A DNA stretch of 64,000 nt, taken from Rhytidiadelphus loreus. Its lineage: Eukaryota > Streptophyta > Bryopsida > Hypnales > Hylocomiaceae. The notes beneath the pieces were generated by a model. That model ran no database searches. It was not told where the DNA came from and was given only the letters and a program-made list of their open reading frames with translations. Positions within the stretch are counted from its first letter, which is position 1. Each line of letters begins with the position of its first letter. Below are positions 45,330 to 56,215 of this stretch, one piece after another. The translations under genes and the position numbers were made by a program. Where the stretch lies: the NCBI GenBank assembly GCA_947034895.1, contig OX344764.1, forward strand, positions 70,103,348 through 70,167,347, given 5' to 3'.

Positions 45330-46000
45330 AACGGGGATACTAAAAGGGTTTGGGAGTGAAATTAAATATTAGTTACGTTATTTTAGAATTCAAGTTCAAT
45401 TGTGTATTTGAGTCATGGGGATACCAAAGCGGTTTGAGATTGAAATGAAATACTAGCCAAGTTATTTTTGAATTCAAATATTCAATCATTCAACCCTAAA
45501 ATTTTATTTGTGTCATGGGATACTAAAGGGGTTTGGGAGTGAAATTAAATATTAGTTAAGTTATTTTAGAATTCAAGTTCAATGGTGTAATTGGGTCATG
45601 GGGATACCAAAGTGGTTTGAGATTGAAATGAAATACTAGTCAAGTTATTTTTGAATTCAAATATTCAATCATTCAACCATAAAATTTTATTTGTGTCATG
45701 GGATACTAAAAAGGTTTGGGAGTGAAATTAAATATTAGTTAAGTTATTTTAGAATTCAAGTTCAACGGTGTATTGGGGTCATGGGGATACCAAAGCGGTT
45801 TGAGATTGAAATGAAATACTAGTCAAGTTATTTTTGAATTCAAATATTCAATCATTCAACCATAAAATTTTATTTGTATCATGGGATACTAAAGGGGTTT
45901 GGGAGTGAAATTAAATATTAGTTACATTATTTTAGAATTCAAGTTCAATGGTGTATTTTGGTAATGGGATCGTAGAAGGGTTTGGAATTGAGATGAAATA
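45330..46000. repeat. 183-bp satellite made of two diverged ~90-bp halves
   Basis: GTCATGGGATACTAAA marks fall at 45512, 45695 and 45878, exactly 183 bp apart. Each unit splits into a ~84-bp half (GGGATACTAAAAGGGTTTGG, ending TTCAAGTTCAA..GTGTAT) and a ~99-bp half (GGGATACCAAAGCGGTTTGA, ending ATTCAATCATTCAACC). Copies of the same half resemble each other more than the other half, so the array has higher-order structure. About 3.5 units are present. Confidence 0.9.
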
Positions 46001-46128
46001 CTTTTAAAGCTTTTTTTGGAATTCACCTTCAACGGGTTCTTTTTGTAATGGGCTACTTGAGGGTTTGGGATTGAAATGAATTACTAGTTAAGATATTTCT
46101 GTATTTAAGTTTGTGAGTTTGTGTGTTC

Positions 46129-46262
46129 AAATTTGGCTTGGAGGGAGTTCAAATTTGGCTTGGAGGGAGTTCACATTTGGCTTGGGAGGGAGTTCAAATT
46201 ATGCTTGGGAGGGAGTTCACATTTGGCTTGGGAGGGAGTTCAAATTATGCTTGGAGGGAGTT
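46129..46262. repeat. 22-bp tandem repeat, six units
   Basis: TTCAAATTTGGCTTGGAGGG (plus AG) repeats with two alternating variants (CAAATTATGCTTGG and CACATTTGGCTTGG) and one-base length changes. The open frame through it (FGLEGVQIW-type repeats) is an artefact. Confidence 0.9.
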
Positions 46263-46879
46263 TAGGCCACATGCTACGCCTACGTCAGGGCGCGGACTTG
46301 TTGTCAGGGCGTGGACATAGAGGCGGGGACTTGTTGTTAGGGCGTGGACTTATTGTTAGGGCACGGACGGAGGGGCGGGGATTTATTGTCAGGGCACGGA
46401 CATGAAGGAGGACAACGAGGGGGGGCTGAACTTCAGCTTCACATTTGAAATGGGCATGGGATTCCTCCTTCCTATGGAGAGGGGGAAACCATTAATGTAG
46501 TCAGCCCTTAATTTGAGCTCGGGAAATATTAACAAGTCAATGGCTACATGAAGAGGTCCAACTACTTTTTGAGTTGAAAGACAATTCATGGAAGGATGTG
46601 GCTCCTTTCTTGTGCCTCACTTGGCCCTCTTGGCTTCCCCAAGGACTTGAGAACTAGTTCCCACCTATAAAAAAGTAGATTTCAGAAAATGAAAATTAAC
46701 AAGCACACTTGCCCAAAAAAAAAATGAATTGGATGCTAGAAGTTTTTGGATTTCTAACGGAAGACAAGGTACACATTTTAAAAAATTCAAGTTGAAAGAT
46801 GCATTTTTTAATTCTCCAAATAGAAAGTAAAAGGATTCGGAGTTCAAAAAACAAATCAAATACAAGTTATATTTTGTAG

Positions 46880-47990
46880 ACTTCTAATTCGATGGGTTTA
46901 TTTTTGGTAATGGGGGCTACAAGGGTTTGGAATTCACATCATTAACATATTACAATGTATTCAAATGTAGTTGAAGGGTTTATTTTTGAAAATAGAGGCT
47001 ACAAGGATTTGGAAAGGAAACAAAATGTAAGTGGTTTGGAAGTAAGTTCAAGGCTTTAGTCTTGTTACTAGATGCTACAAGGGTTTGGATTTCAAATCAA
47101 ATAGAAGTCATGTTTTGTTTAGTTATAGTTGAAGACTTGAAGGCTTTATGGTGTTGGTAAATTGTTGTTGCAAGTATTTAAAATTCAAATCAAATACAAG
47201 TCAAATGTTATGTGCTTGTAGTTCAAGGGCTTCAAGTTGTAAGTACGGGTTATAAGGGTTTGGAAATCTCTTCAAAAACAAGTTTATATTCTTGGATTCT
47301 ACTTCAAGGGTTCATTTGTGTTAATGGATGATACAAGGATTGGGAATTGAAACCAAATACAAGTTATTTTATATTTGGTTAGTATTAAAGGGTTTACTTT
47401 TGTAAGTACTAAGTAGAGGCTACAAGGTTTTGGAATTCCTATGAAATACAAGACATAGTTCTTGGTGATTCGAGTTGCAGGGTTTACTTCTGTAATCAAA
47501 GGCTACAAGGGTTGGATATTCAATTCAAATATAAAATGGAAAATCTTGAGTTCTAGTTCAAGGGTCAATTTTTGTAATTAGCAGTTACAAGTTATATTTT
47601 TGGTAATTGGAGGATAAAACATTAAAACTCCTATAAGGATTTAGGGGTTGTCAACAATTTTAAGTTATTTGGTTTTTGGATTCGAGTTCAAATGTTCAAT
47701 GGTTCATTTTGGTAACAAGAGTCTAATTATGTTTGGATTTAGGAATTGAAATCAAATACGTTTTATTTTATTATTGGGTTTAGGTTGTTTTTAAAAAACA
47801 ATTGGATACTAGAATTGTTTTGGAATAAAATCGAATACAATTTGTTTTATTTCTGGATTTAAGTTCAATTGTTCCTTTGATAATTGTAATCTAGACATCT
47901 ACTTATGTTTGGAATTGAAGTAAAGTACAATCTATTTTGCGTTTGCATAAAAGTTCAATGGTTTTGGGTTTGGTAATAGGATAGTACATC
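46880..47990. repeat. strongly degenerate relative of the ~90-bp satellite
   Basis: Blocks of the form TTCAAGGGTTTATTTTGGTA, then ATGGGGGCTACAAGGGTTTGGAATT and AAATCAAATACAAGTTAT, recur roughly every 80-100 bp. They resemble single halves of the 45.3-46.0-kb satellite without the dimer organisation. This looks like the older, unhomogenised part of the same array. Confidence 0.6.
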
Positions 47991-48034
47991 AAGTTTTCAA
48001 CCTCTAAAATCTTACTTTAATTTGAGCTCACCGT

Positions 48035-48150
48035 GAGCAATGGAACTCCAGAGCACTAATTCTAATTATCATATCTCATGTGGGTTGTGTACCTCCTACC
48101 AACTCATATGTATATAATGAGCTCCTCTTTCTACTCTAAAATTCAAAATA
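48035..48150. repeat. fragment of the foldback element arm
   Basis: GCACTAATTCTAATTATCAT, CATGTGGGTTGTG and ATGTATATAATGA correspond to 53805-53890, the right arm of the foldback element at 52172-53990. Nothing else of that element is present. Confidence 0.5.
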
Positions 48151-50130
48151 GGATGATAAATTATTTTAAAATTTTTCTTAGATATTGTATGTAATTGAAT
48201 ATTTTTTCCCTATATCTAGATGTAAGATATTGTATTAGACTAGTATAAAAATGTTTGGACAAAATTTCAGAAAATTTGAGCAAGTAGATCGCAAGATAGT
48301 TATATTCAACCCCTCAAGGCCTAACAATGTGTTGACAATGGAATTTTCCAATGAATCTTCCCACTTTGATATTTTTTTAGTGTATGGGATGTATTTGAAA
48401 TTTTTAATAGAAGCGTACAAAAAAGAATCCTACTATGTCTAGGATAGTAGGATGTATGTAATTAATTATAACAAATATTGACCGTTGTTAATTATAACAA
48501 ATATTGACCACAAGCCATAATCAAACCACACTTAATTATTTATTGACAGACTTCTTGTGATGGATTTATTCCAAGAACCTTTCATTGTCAATTTGGAAGA
48601 TTAAATTATTTAAGAAATTTTGAAGCAACTAAAAACAAATGGTCATGGAGTGCCATGAAATAAGGTCCCAATCAATTATGATTTCAACTTGTCCATATTA
48701 GATACTAGCCTTGAAAATCTTGAAAGTGTTGTCTTTACACTTTTAGTGCTAAATATTTTTCAAGAAACCTTTCATTTTACTATTATCATGGAACTATAAG
48801 AAGTTCTTTGGAAACCTTTCTATAATCAAGTGTAAAAATTGTAATGAATAGTTTCACATAGAGTCTTACAATCTAAATTTTCCATAGCCTATTCTTCCTA
48901 ATTTATTTCTTTGTTGAGGATGAGAATACTTACGAACTTTTCAAAAATTACAATTTGAGAGTGGTAGAGTGACATGGAAGTCTAGCAAAAAACAACTTCA
49001 AAACCTTATAAGGTATGTTCACCCATAATCAATGTTGCCCAAAAATTGCAACACCTACATTTGAATAAAAAAACATCACTTTTTTCCTAGATATCGATTA
49101 CACAAGATGAACACAATCAAAACATATTAAAAGATCATATAGTTGGTTTAGGGTACATCTAGAAACAATATTTTGAAAATTCATAACATATTAATATAAT
49201 GTCCAAGTAATGCATACTAAAGTGCATTGAAATCTTCTTTGAATTGACATTAGATCTAGTAAGAATAATTTATATTTAATAGTTGTACCATGCTCAATTG
49301 TAATTTGTGCCAAAAAAAAATAGGTGCACATACTTTATGTCAACTTCCAACCTCTACTATTTGGATTGAGTCCACAAAATTTTATTAATTCTAAACATTG
49401 ATGATGAAATTTTAGGAAAACTATTTTCACAAAAGAAAATAGTCTAAGAGAAAAATAATTTTGGAGAATAATTCTATTTCAAGTTGATTACACCTTGCTT
49501 CCCAAGGAAAACAAGTGCCAATTGTACCCTTCACTTAGGATGGACTTAGTACATGTAAGCCTAGTGGACCAAAAAAGTACTAAAAGACAAAAAGTGTTCC
49601 ATCAATCATTTATGAGTATAGAAGTAGGAGAACAACTTCCATTGATACCAATGCATTCCACATTGTAGAAAGAACAAAAAAGTGCTTTCTATATTCTGGT
49701 AGTGGTGAATTCACCTACCCACCAATATGGATAAAAAGGCTCTTAGGATTGTCTTTATTAAGGTAGAAACACCCAAAAGCACCCCTATTCCCATTCATGT
49801 TAAATAGATTTTTCTTGAAGAGTCCCTAGATTTTCATTAAAGTATTCCCTTACATAATGGTGATTTGATGATTGCTAATTTTGTCAAATTTTTGTTTCAA
49901 GTCCACCTATACAACAATTTCAATGGTTTAGGGAGCTTCCACTCTGAAAATTTATAGAAAATACATGTCATATCCAAATTTATTATTATTATTTTTTAAA
50001 TTCATGATCTTCAATTGTTTATACTACAAAAGTATTATTTCTATGAATAGGTGACTTCAACTATGTTTATTCTGGGTGTTTCCATTGTGTGTTATGTTTT
50101 TTGTTGTTTGACATTCTATAATCTATATAT
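48151..50130. other. AT-rich intergenic stretch containing repeat R2 copy 2
   Basis: A 25-bp direct repeat (TTAATTATAACAAATATTGACC, twice) lies near 48461-48510. Repeat R2 copy 2 occupies about 49025-49340 and lacks the MITE found at the end of copy 1. No protein-coding frame was recognised. Confidence 0.45.
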
Positions 50131-50436
50131 AGGCAATTTCATTAAAATGGCAAAATCTTGCAACTTTGGCAGTTTTTATAGTTAAGATCAGGCGGTCTAA
50201 AATGTACAATTGTCCTAATTTTTTTAAATCTATATCATTTCTAGATGTCTAAAATCTACATGAGTCATAGATGACACTTTCACAATTCAAACCACACAGT
50301 CTAAAATTTATAAAAGTAATCGATTTTTGAAGTCTATATAAGTCCAATTTAAAAAAAATCTATACCTATCCTAAATGTCACTTTTATGGTTAAGACAAGG
50401 CAATTTCAAAATGGCACACGAAATACCACCAATTTA

Positions 50437-51836
50437 TTTATTTATTTTTTGAACAAATGGAGAACCCACTGCATTGAAAGAAGAGAGAACAACAACCAGG
50501 CCAAAGAGACCGGTCAAACACAAAGAACAAAGGCGGCCGAACAACCAACCCCGAGAAGGAACCTAATAAAACCTAACCTCGGGAGGCCTCACCTGATTCC
50601 AAACAACCTCGGAATCCCCTCTACGCCACGCAAGGGTAGGAGACTGGAGCCAGATGTTGGAGAACTTAGTAAGCCTCGAATCGACAAGCTGATTCTGATG
50701 ATGAGTACCACTTCTAGCCCTAAAATGAGCTGCCCTACCGGCATCTAACAATGCGTCCCATAAGACCTGGTGGGCTTTGCCTTGAGGCCAAGCTGTATTA
50801 GCAAAAACCAAACTATTACGGGCAATCCAAATAATCCACAATGCTTGACCTCTAAGAATGGACCAAATGACACGGAGATTATTAAACCTCCGAGGTAATG
50901 CATCCCCGAAAATGCATTGATTGTAATTAAACCGCTCGTGAGGACCAAGGACAGGTTGAACTCCCTTCAAGTGATGAAGGATCGATTAGGCGTATTCCCA
51001 GATATCTTGAGTGCTGGGGCATGAGTAGAACCGATGAATCGGAGTTTCTTCCAACCTGCTTGGGCAACAATTGCATCGGACATCGATAGCTGGGTTAATC
51101 CGAGCTCGCCATGAATGAACCGCCACCGCATTATGCCAGACAGACCACATGAAAGCCGCTTCTTTTTGTGAACACGTTTTGTGCCAGAGGGCCTTCCAAT
51201 CTGGGCGATAGTCAGGCTCTAGAAGGCCAAGCCACTTAGAGGGGATTGACCTTTTGAGTTGGCATTGAGGTGTAAGAAGCTTACGACCAATCGCAGTAGT
51301 ATAGCTGGATAATTGTTGCCCGCTATTCCATGTCCACCTCCCCGGGTCAAATGACAAGGAACAAATATCGCCTGAGAAGAACAAGCTCGGGATACCGGTT
51401 GGTTTCTTGCGAAATTCAAGTACCCTTACCCTTCGGATATGTCCTTGGTAAACGGTCGCCCTTGAAGATTGGGGAATCTCGGAGAGTTGTCGGGACGTGT
51501 GCCCAACTGAAGCTAAGGTAGAGCCCGATGGCGGGGAGATGGCTTGAATCTGTGAGGAGCAAAGGTGAAAATTGGGAATATTAACACGCCACGTGATACT
51601 AGGCAAGTCATCCTCCACTTGTGAATATAATCCAATCCATTGGCCTTCGGGTACATGATTAACTTGGGTGGTCAGGAAGGATATCCATTCATGAGGAATA
51701 TGTGAAATGAGAAAGCTCCACTGTCGCTCATCAGAATCCTTTAGTTGAAAATGGGAAGAGATCTCGGTCCAAGCACGGAAGTTTTGTGTATCACTATCCC
51801 ATAGATCGGTAATAGTCCTAAGGCCCTGGCGGGCTA
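50437..51836 (-). mobile_element. 5'-truncated LINE (L1-type), 1400 bp
   Basis: The element is flanked by a perfect 17-bp target duplication, GAAATACCACCAATTTA, at 50420-50436 and 51837-51853. On the minus strand it ends in a short AAATAAATAAATAAA tail (plus strand 50437-50452), as expected for target-primed insertion. The minus frame encodes the C-terminal end of ORF2, with the zinc-knuckle domain that follows reverse transcriptase (RCNCC, then HRFYSCPSTQDIW, about 51090-50990). It continues in the same frame after one TAA (50988-50986) with NLRVIWSILRGQALWIIWIARN. The reverse transcriptase catalytic core is absent. Confidence 0.9.
50563..51836 (-). pseudogene. LINE ORF2 C-terminal fragment with one in-frame stop
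   Basis: About 420 codons are in one frame, interrupted only by TAA at 50988-50986. The zf-RVT-like segment carries C-x-C-C spacing followed by H-x4-C. The downstream part has the WxxWxxRN pattern often seen after it in plant LINEs. The apparent start Met at 51894 lies outside the LINE in the host MITE, so the long frame is a chimera created by the insertion. Truncation and the stop make it non-functional. Confidence 0.8.
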
Positions 51837-52171
51837 GAAATACCACCAATTTAACCAAATTCTCCATAAAGTAGTCTACTCTAAAAGCAACCATTTAAGA
51901 GCTGATTGCATTTTCGAGGAAGCTAAACTCCTTGAAATAATTTTCAGTAAATTTTCATAGGAAGAAAAAAGGAATTCAGAAATCTAAGCCAAGTTGTTTT
52001 ATATTTTTTGGACCTTCGAGGATTTAAGGTAAAACAGCCCATTACGGTCAAATCGCCCATAGTGGACACCTCATGGCCCCATAACGGTTTCTCAAACCAC
52101 AATCAATATCTAACCTGACGCTCATGGAGTGATTAGTGACCTCATTAGGAACACCTAACGTTTCCAGTGTA

Positions 52172-53990
52172 AGAGCATTCCAACGGCAAACTCGCCAAAC
52201 AAGCACACCAAATCACAAAAAATTGCTTTCAATTAAATAAGAGAATTAAATCTACCAACCATCCCACATTTGTTGAAAACTATCTCCATCTTACCTTGAG
52301 ATTGAAATTGAGTAGAGAAACTCTTTGTATACATATGAAGTGGTAGGATGAAGAACAATGCATGTGGGATAATGTAAATTAGAATTAGCAAGAGCTCAAC
52401 CACTCATAGTTAAGTCAAAAGTAGGTTTTGTATTTCAATAGAATTTCAAACCTCATTTAGGCGTGGTAGAATTTTTTTTTTCAAAACACTTTGAACTAAG
52501 AAAAGTTGGTAAATGAAGATAACTTTCATTTCCAAAAATCCGTTTGAGATTTAGAACATCCAATTAAAATATATAGACAGATTTGAGAGAGGAGGTTTGA
52601 AATTGTAAAAAATATTTCCCTCCCAACCCTCTCAAATCTGTCCATATATTTTAATTGGATGTTCTAAATCTTAAATGGATTTTTGGAAATGAAATTTTTC
52701 TTCATTAACCCCAAAGTGACATTCAATTTCTGGGGTTCAAAAACATCATTGCTTTTGAAGCTTTATGGATCTAAAAGTCTCCAAGTTATACAAATCTCAA
52801 CCGTACAATCTTGTAGTGTACATGTTGTAGAGGACATGTAGAAAATTTGAAGTCATTTGGCCACATAGATTGCAAGATCATAATGTTTTAGTGTTGAAAA
52901 TGGATGCTGAAATTTTCCCAAAAACACATTTTGAGATGAAATTTGATTTCTAAACCTACTCAAATGTAAAAACTTTACACTACAAAATGATTCAAAACTA
53001 GTATACAAACACATTGGTGGAAAAAAAATTCATTCAATTGACTCATTGTGTCTACAAAACGGCTTTGAAATGTCAAAAATCAACAAGAAAAATTGCAAAA
53101 AACACATCTAAAGGTGAACCTCCTTCTACTAGAATGCTTCTTAGTCACTTATTAGTTCTTGGATTAATATAAAATTTTAGCCACACAAACTAGACTAGTA
53201 TATGCAACTTTTCCAAAAAGAATTATTGAAAATAAACTTTGTATGAAGAAGAAACAAGCCGCCAAAGTTCACTATACTCCAAAAATGGCAAGATTTTGAA
53301 CTTCGAATTGGTCCCAAACATTCAAAACAACTTGAATTGACATGAAAACTTTACCACAATAACTATACTTCAAAGGGAACAAAATCCAACAAATTTTATT
53401 GAAAATGAGCAATGGATGAAGGAGATACAAGGCCCAGAAGTTGCAGCCCTAAAATGCAGTTTGGTGAACTCAAATTGAAGTTGTGAACTTCAATTAGCTT
53501 CCAAAAAATCAATAAATCTTGGATTGATCTGAAAATTTTACCATACAAACTAGAGGGGAGAACGCAAAATTATCAACAAGTTTTATTGAATTTGAACCTT
53601 GGATGCAAAAGTTACAACACTTTGAATTGAACCTTAAACTGTATGAGGAAACTTTCTGTCCTCTTTGTCACTTTGGGGTTAACCAACTTCTCTTAGTTCA
53701 AAGTGTTTTGAAATTTTTTTTCTACTATGCCTAAATGAGGTTTGAAAATCTATTAAGAAACAAAACCTACATCTGATTTAACTATGAGTGGTTGAGTCCC
53801 TACTAATTATAATTTACATTATCCCACATGGGTTGTTCTACATCCTACTACCTCATGTATATATAATGAATTCTTCCTCTCATCTAAAACCCAATTTTAA
53901 TTGATAATGTATTAACTACAAGTTTGCCCCACGGTAGGAAGCCAACTCCCCGTGTTGGTTGCCTTTAGTGCCGTGCCGTAGGGATGCTCT
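52172..53990. mobile_element. foldback element with AGAGCATYCC ends and long arms
   Basis: The terminal AGAGCATTCCAACGGCA pairs with TGCCGTAGGGATGCTCT. Inside, arms of more than 200 bp (about 52270-52525 and 53680-53905) are diverged reverse complements, for example CTCAACCACTCATAGTTAA against TTAACTATGAGTGGTTGAG. A second, inner palindrome spans 52510-52700 (ATTTTAATTGGATGTTCTAA pairing with its inverse). Non-coding. Relatives lie at 8300-9040 and 48035-48150. Confidence 0.7.
52705..53682. mobile_element. TTAA MITE family C, intact copy (~970 bp core)
   Basis: TTAA 52705-52708 is followed by CCCCAAAGTGACA. TGTCACTTTGGGG precedes TTAA 53679-53682. Both borders are exact. It interrupts one arm of the foldback element; the other arm reads the uninterrupted site. 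The interior is AT-rich, non-coding and homologous to 2080-2839. Confidence 0.8.
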
Positions 53991-54287
53991 AAATCATTGT
54001 CAGAAGTTACTTTTCATGGCATTCTACATTAAAAATTGTTGTGACCACTTTAGGTGGTTAAGATAAGCATATTGGGTACACTTTTTGTTCGTTTTGGGGC
54101 AGCCTATATACCGTGTTTGGAAGATCACTTCAGAAATACATTACTAATTCACACTTTGTCTGAAAAATAAAATTTCAATTGCTCTCACTATTTCTCACAG
54201 TTATCTTTGTGTGGGAAAAAATTTGGAAAATTTCAGTAATGGCATGAGGGCACACTCCAAATTCTGTCCACAATGGACTGGTTTACC

Positions 54288-55100
54288 TTAGTTACAAATT
54301 TTCAAAGTTGAAATGCAGTGGTTACTAAAAGCGACCACCTCCTGAAATGTATACTGCTAGTACATTGAAGAAAAGCAAAATGTACCTCTGTTTCATGATC
54401 ATTTTTTTAAGCAAGGACGCTTTTAGAGCATACTACCTTATACATGAATGTGCTGATTTCATAATGAAGTGGAGTGTATCCCATCATTTTATAGGGTACC
54501 GGTACTTTGTTTTCCACCAGGGGATCCCACTACACTCCAGGTAAGATCGAGATGGGGATAGAGATGGAGATAAAAAGGGGCATCTCTAATAGATTGCATC
54601 CATTGACAGGAATTATTGCTCCAGTCATAAGCATAGCCACTTTTCTTTTCTTTTTCTTTTCTTTCCTTCTTCAAACACATGGACAATTTCCATTGCATAG
54701 ACACTTTTGTGGACAGGGGTGTTGAGAGGTCACTATAGACGGACAGGGTCGGTCTGGGGTATTGATTTTTAAAAATTAAAAAATTGGGACACAAATGAAA
54801 CTGAATTTCATTGCAAAGGCAAATAGTACAAATCCTGCCAACCGCAGGAGAAATGCAGACCCAATTGATTTTTTTTGGAGACTCCAGGTTCAACATTTTG
54901 GACAGGGTGGCCCATCATCAGGTCATATTTGCACACGGTTTGTGACGTAGCGTGCACAGCAATGGGTGTGTGCATGACTCCAAAGGTGTGATAGCATCTT
55001 GTTTTCTCCATTAGATAACAAAAAAACAAAACAAAAACAAAACGAAACAAAAAAACAAAAAAACAGTGTGACCAAGGGCTTGCCCCCCCTTTTTCATTTA
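54288..55100. other. intergenic stretch, no gene seen
   Basis: Contains a CTTTTCTTTT run near 54641-54670 and an AAAACAAAAC run near 55018-55065. A minus frame crosses the second run. No repeat partner or recognisable protein was found. Confidence 0.4.
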
Positions 55101-55106
55101 ACATTG

Positions 55107-55337
55107 TTAACCCATAAATGACATTGAGGACGTTTTTTAGCCGATGAATGACAAAAAATCTCTCCATGCAAGTCAGAAGTGCAACTATTCATCCTCCCAA
55201 TTTTGTGTGAGAAAGGGAAGGTCTTCTACAATAGTTAGACTTCCAATGAGTGCTTTTGCAATTTTTTTAAGCCAACAGTTCACATGGTACAAAAATAGAT
55301 GATTTCCATGGTGACCAACTCATCCTTTAAGGGTTAA
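55107..55337. mobile_element. TTAA MITE family B, intact copy (~223 bp core)
   Basis: TTAA 55107-55110 is followed by CCCATAAATGACATTGAGGA. TCATCCTTTAAGGG precedes TTAA 55334-55337. The terminal repeat is imperfect but follows the same CCCWTAAAKGA form as families A and C. A diverged full-length relative lies at 9176-9402. Confidence 0.7.
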
Positions 55338-55954
55338 CCAACATTGGTGGGGGGTTCTTTTTGCTTCCACAGAAAGTGAGAGCCCCCAATATGGCAATTT
55401 CCTAGCCATCCAATGACTCTCTTGCAACTTTCAACTCAACCAACAAAAGTAGTGCTACAACTTCCAAGCTAGCTAATGATTTTCTACCGATTAGAACTAA
55501 ATTCATTCCCCGGCATATAGGGAGGCATTATCCCTCTTCCATGGAAGAATAATTTAGGTTGGTTATTAGTGTCATGCATTCCTCAAGCCATGTGTAAATG
55601 TAAAGAAATTGCCACACTAATTTTGTATTTCTTCACCTCTCCAACATAATTTGGGGCCATTGATTCCATATATGAATTCAAAATTTTCAAATTTACCATG
55701 GGAGAAAAATTGAAAAAATTCAATGTTTTTGCTAGCTAGGGACAAAAACACAAGGGAGATGAAGGGGTCCATTTAGCTTGTTTGTGATTGGGAGGCTCTC
55801 TCCTAGATAAACAACTCCAACCAAATCCTAACCACATTGTGTAGTGTAAATGCATTTTGGAAAGTAGAATTCAAAAACCACAGTTGATGCAAGAGTCAAT
55901 GTCGTAGTCTCTATTCAAAGGACAAAGACAATAAATCACTTTATGAACAAGGGA

Positions 55955-56215
55955 GACAATCCATTTTTGACCACTTAAGCAATTACATGTATTTTGAGCA
56001 TGGGATTTTTGAATGGGGAAATTTTCCCATGTATAGAAAATAGAGTTTGGAAGGATTCCATAATTTTTCAGATTTTTATTTTTGTCAAAACATAATTATC
56101 ATGAATTTTTTAGTTGAAGATCCTGTTTGATCCATACTAGTCACACACGTCTTCCTATTTCCGACAAAAGTTTTGGTTGCAATATTGATAGTCTTGTAGC
56201 CCCTCACTCATCCCT
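55955..56215. repeat. dispersed repeat R1, copy 3
   Basis: Contains the TTTTTGACCACTTAAGCA, GGGGAAATTTT, TTTGGAAGGATTCCA and GTTGAAGATCCTGTTTGATC blocks shared with 430-735 and 7660-7890, followed by TTGGTTGCAATATTGATAGTCTTGTAG as in copy 1. Confidence 0.5.

Larger units (their letters stand above)
44540..47040. repeat. direct duplication of a ~0.75-kb block about 1.75 kb apart
   Basis: About 44540-45300 and 46280-47040 correspond in order. Each has a GC-rich tract of GGGCGYGGACGTA units, then GGGATTC.TC, TATGGAGAGGGGG..ACCATTAATG, TCAATGGCTACAT.AAGAGGTC, then CAACTACTTTTTGAGTT, then a lysine-rich AT segment and the start of the ~90-bp degenerate array. The 183-bp satellite and the 22-bp array lie between the two copies. 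Confidence 0.75.
50131..51865. mobile_element. GGGCAATTTC-type MITE split by a LINE
   Basis: The MITE ends lie at 50131 (AGGCAATTTCATTAAAATGG) and 51865 (ending AATTCTCC). Removing the 1400-bp LINE and one 17-bp target copy leaves about 319 bp, matching the intact 317-bp copy at 8642-8958 along its length, including the GGCACACGAAATACC block in which the LINE landed. Confidence 0.8.
52028..54287. mobile_element. large nested copy of the GGTAAAACAGCCCATT-type element
   Basis: The left end GGTAAAACAGCCCATTACGG pairs with the right end CCACAATGGACTGGTTTACC. The last ~240 bp are the inverse of the first part of the 487-bp MITE at 33379. Most of the interior is a second element (52172-53990), which in turn holds a TTAA MITE (52705-53682). 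Confidence 0.65.

Noticed and set aside
46121..46405. Plus frame of repeated FGLEGVQIW-type peptides
   Set aside because: It is the translation of a 22-bp tandem repeat with indels; frames shift between units.
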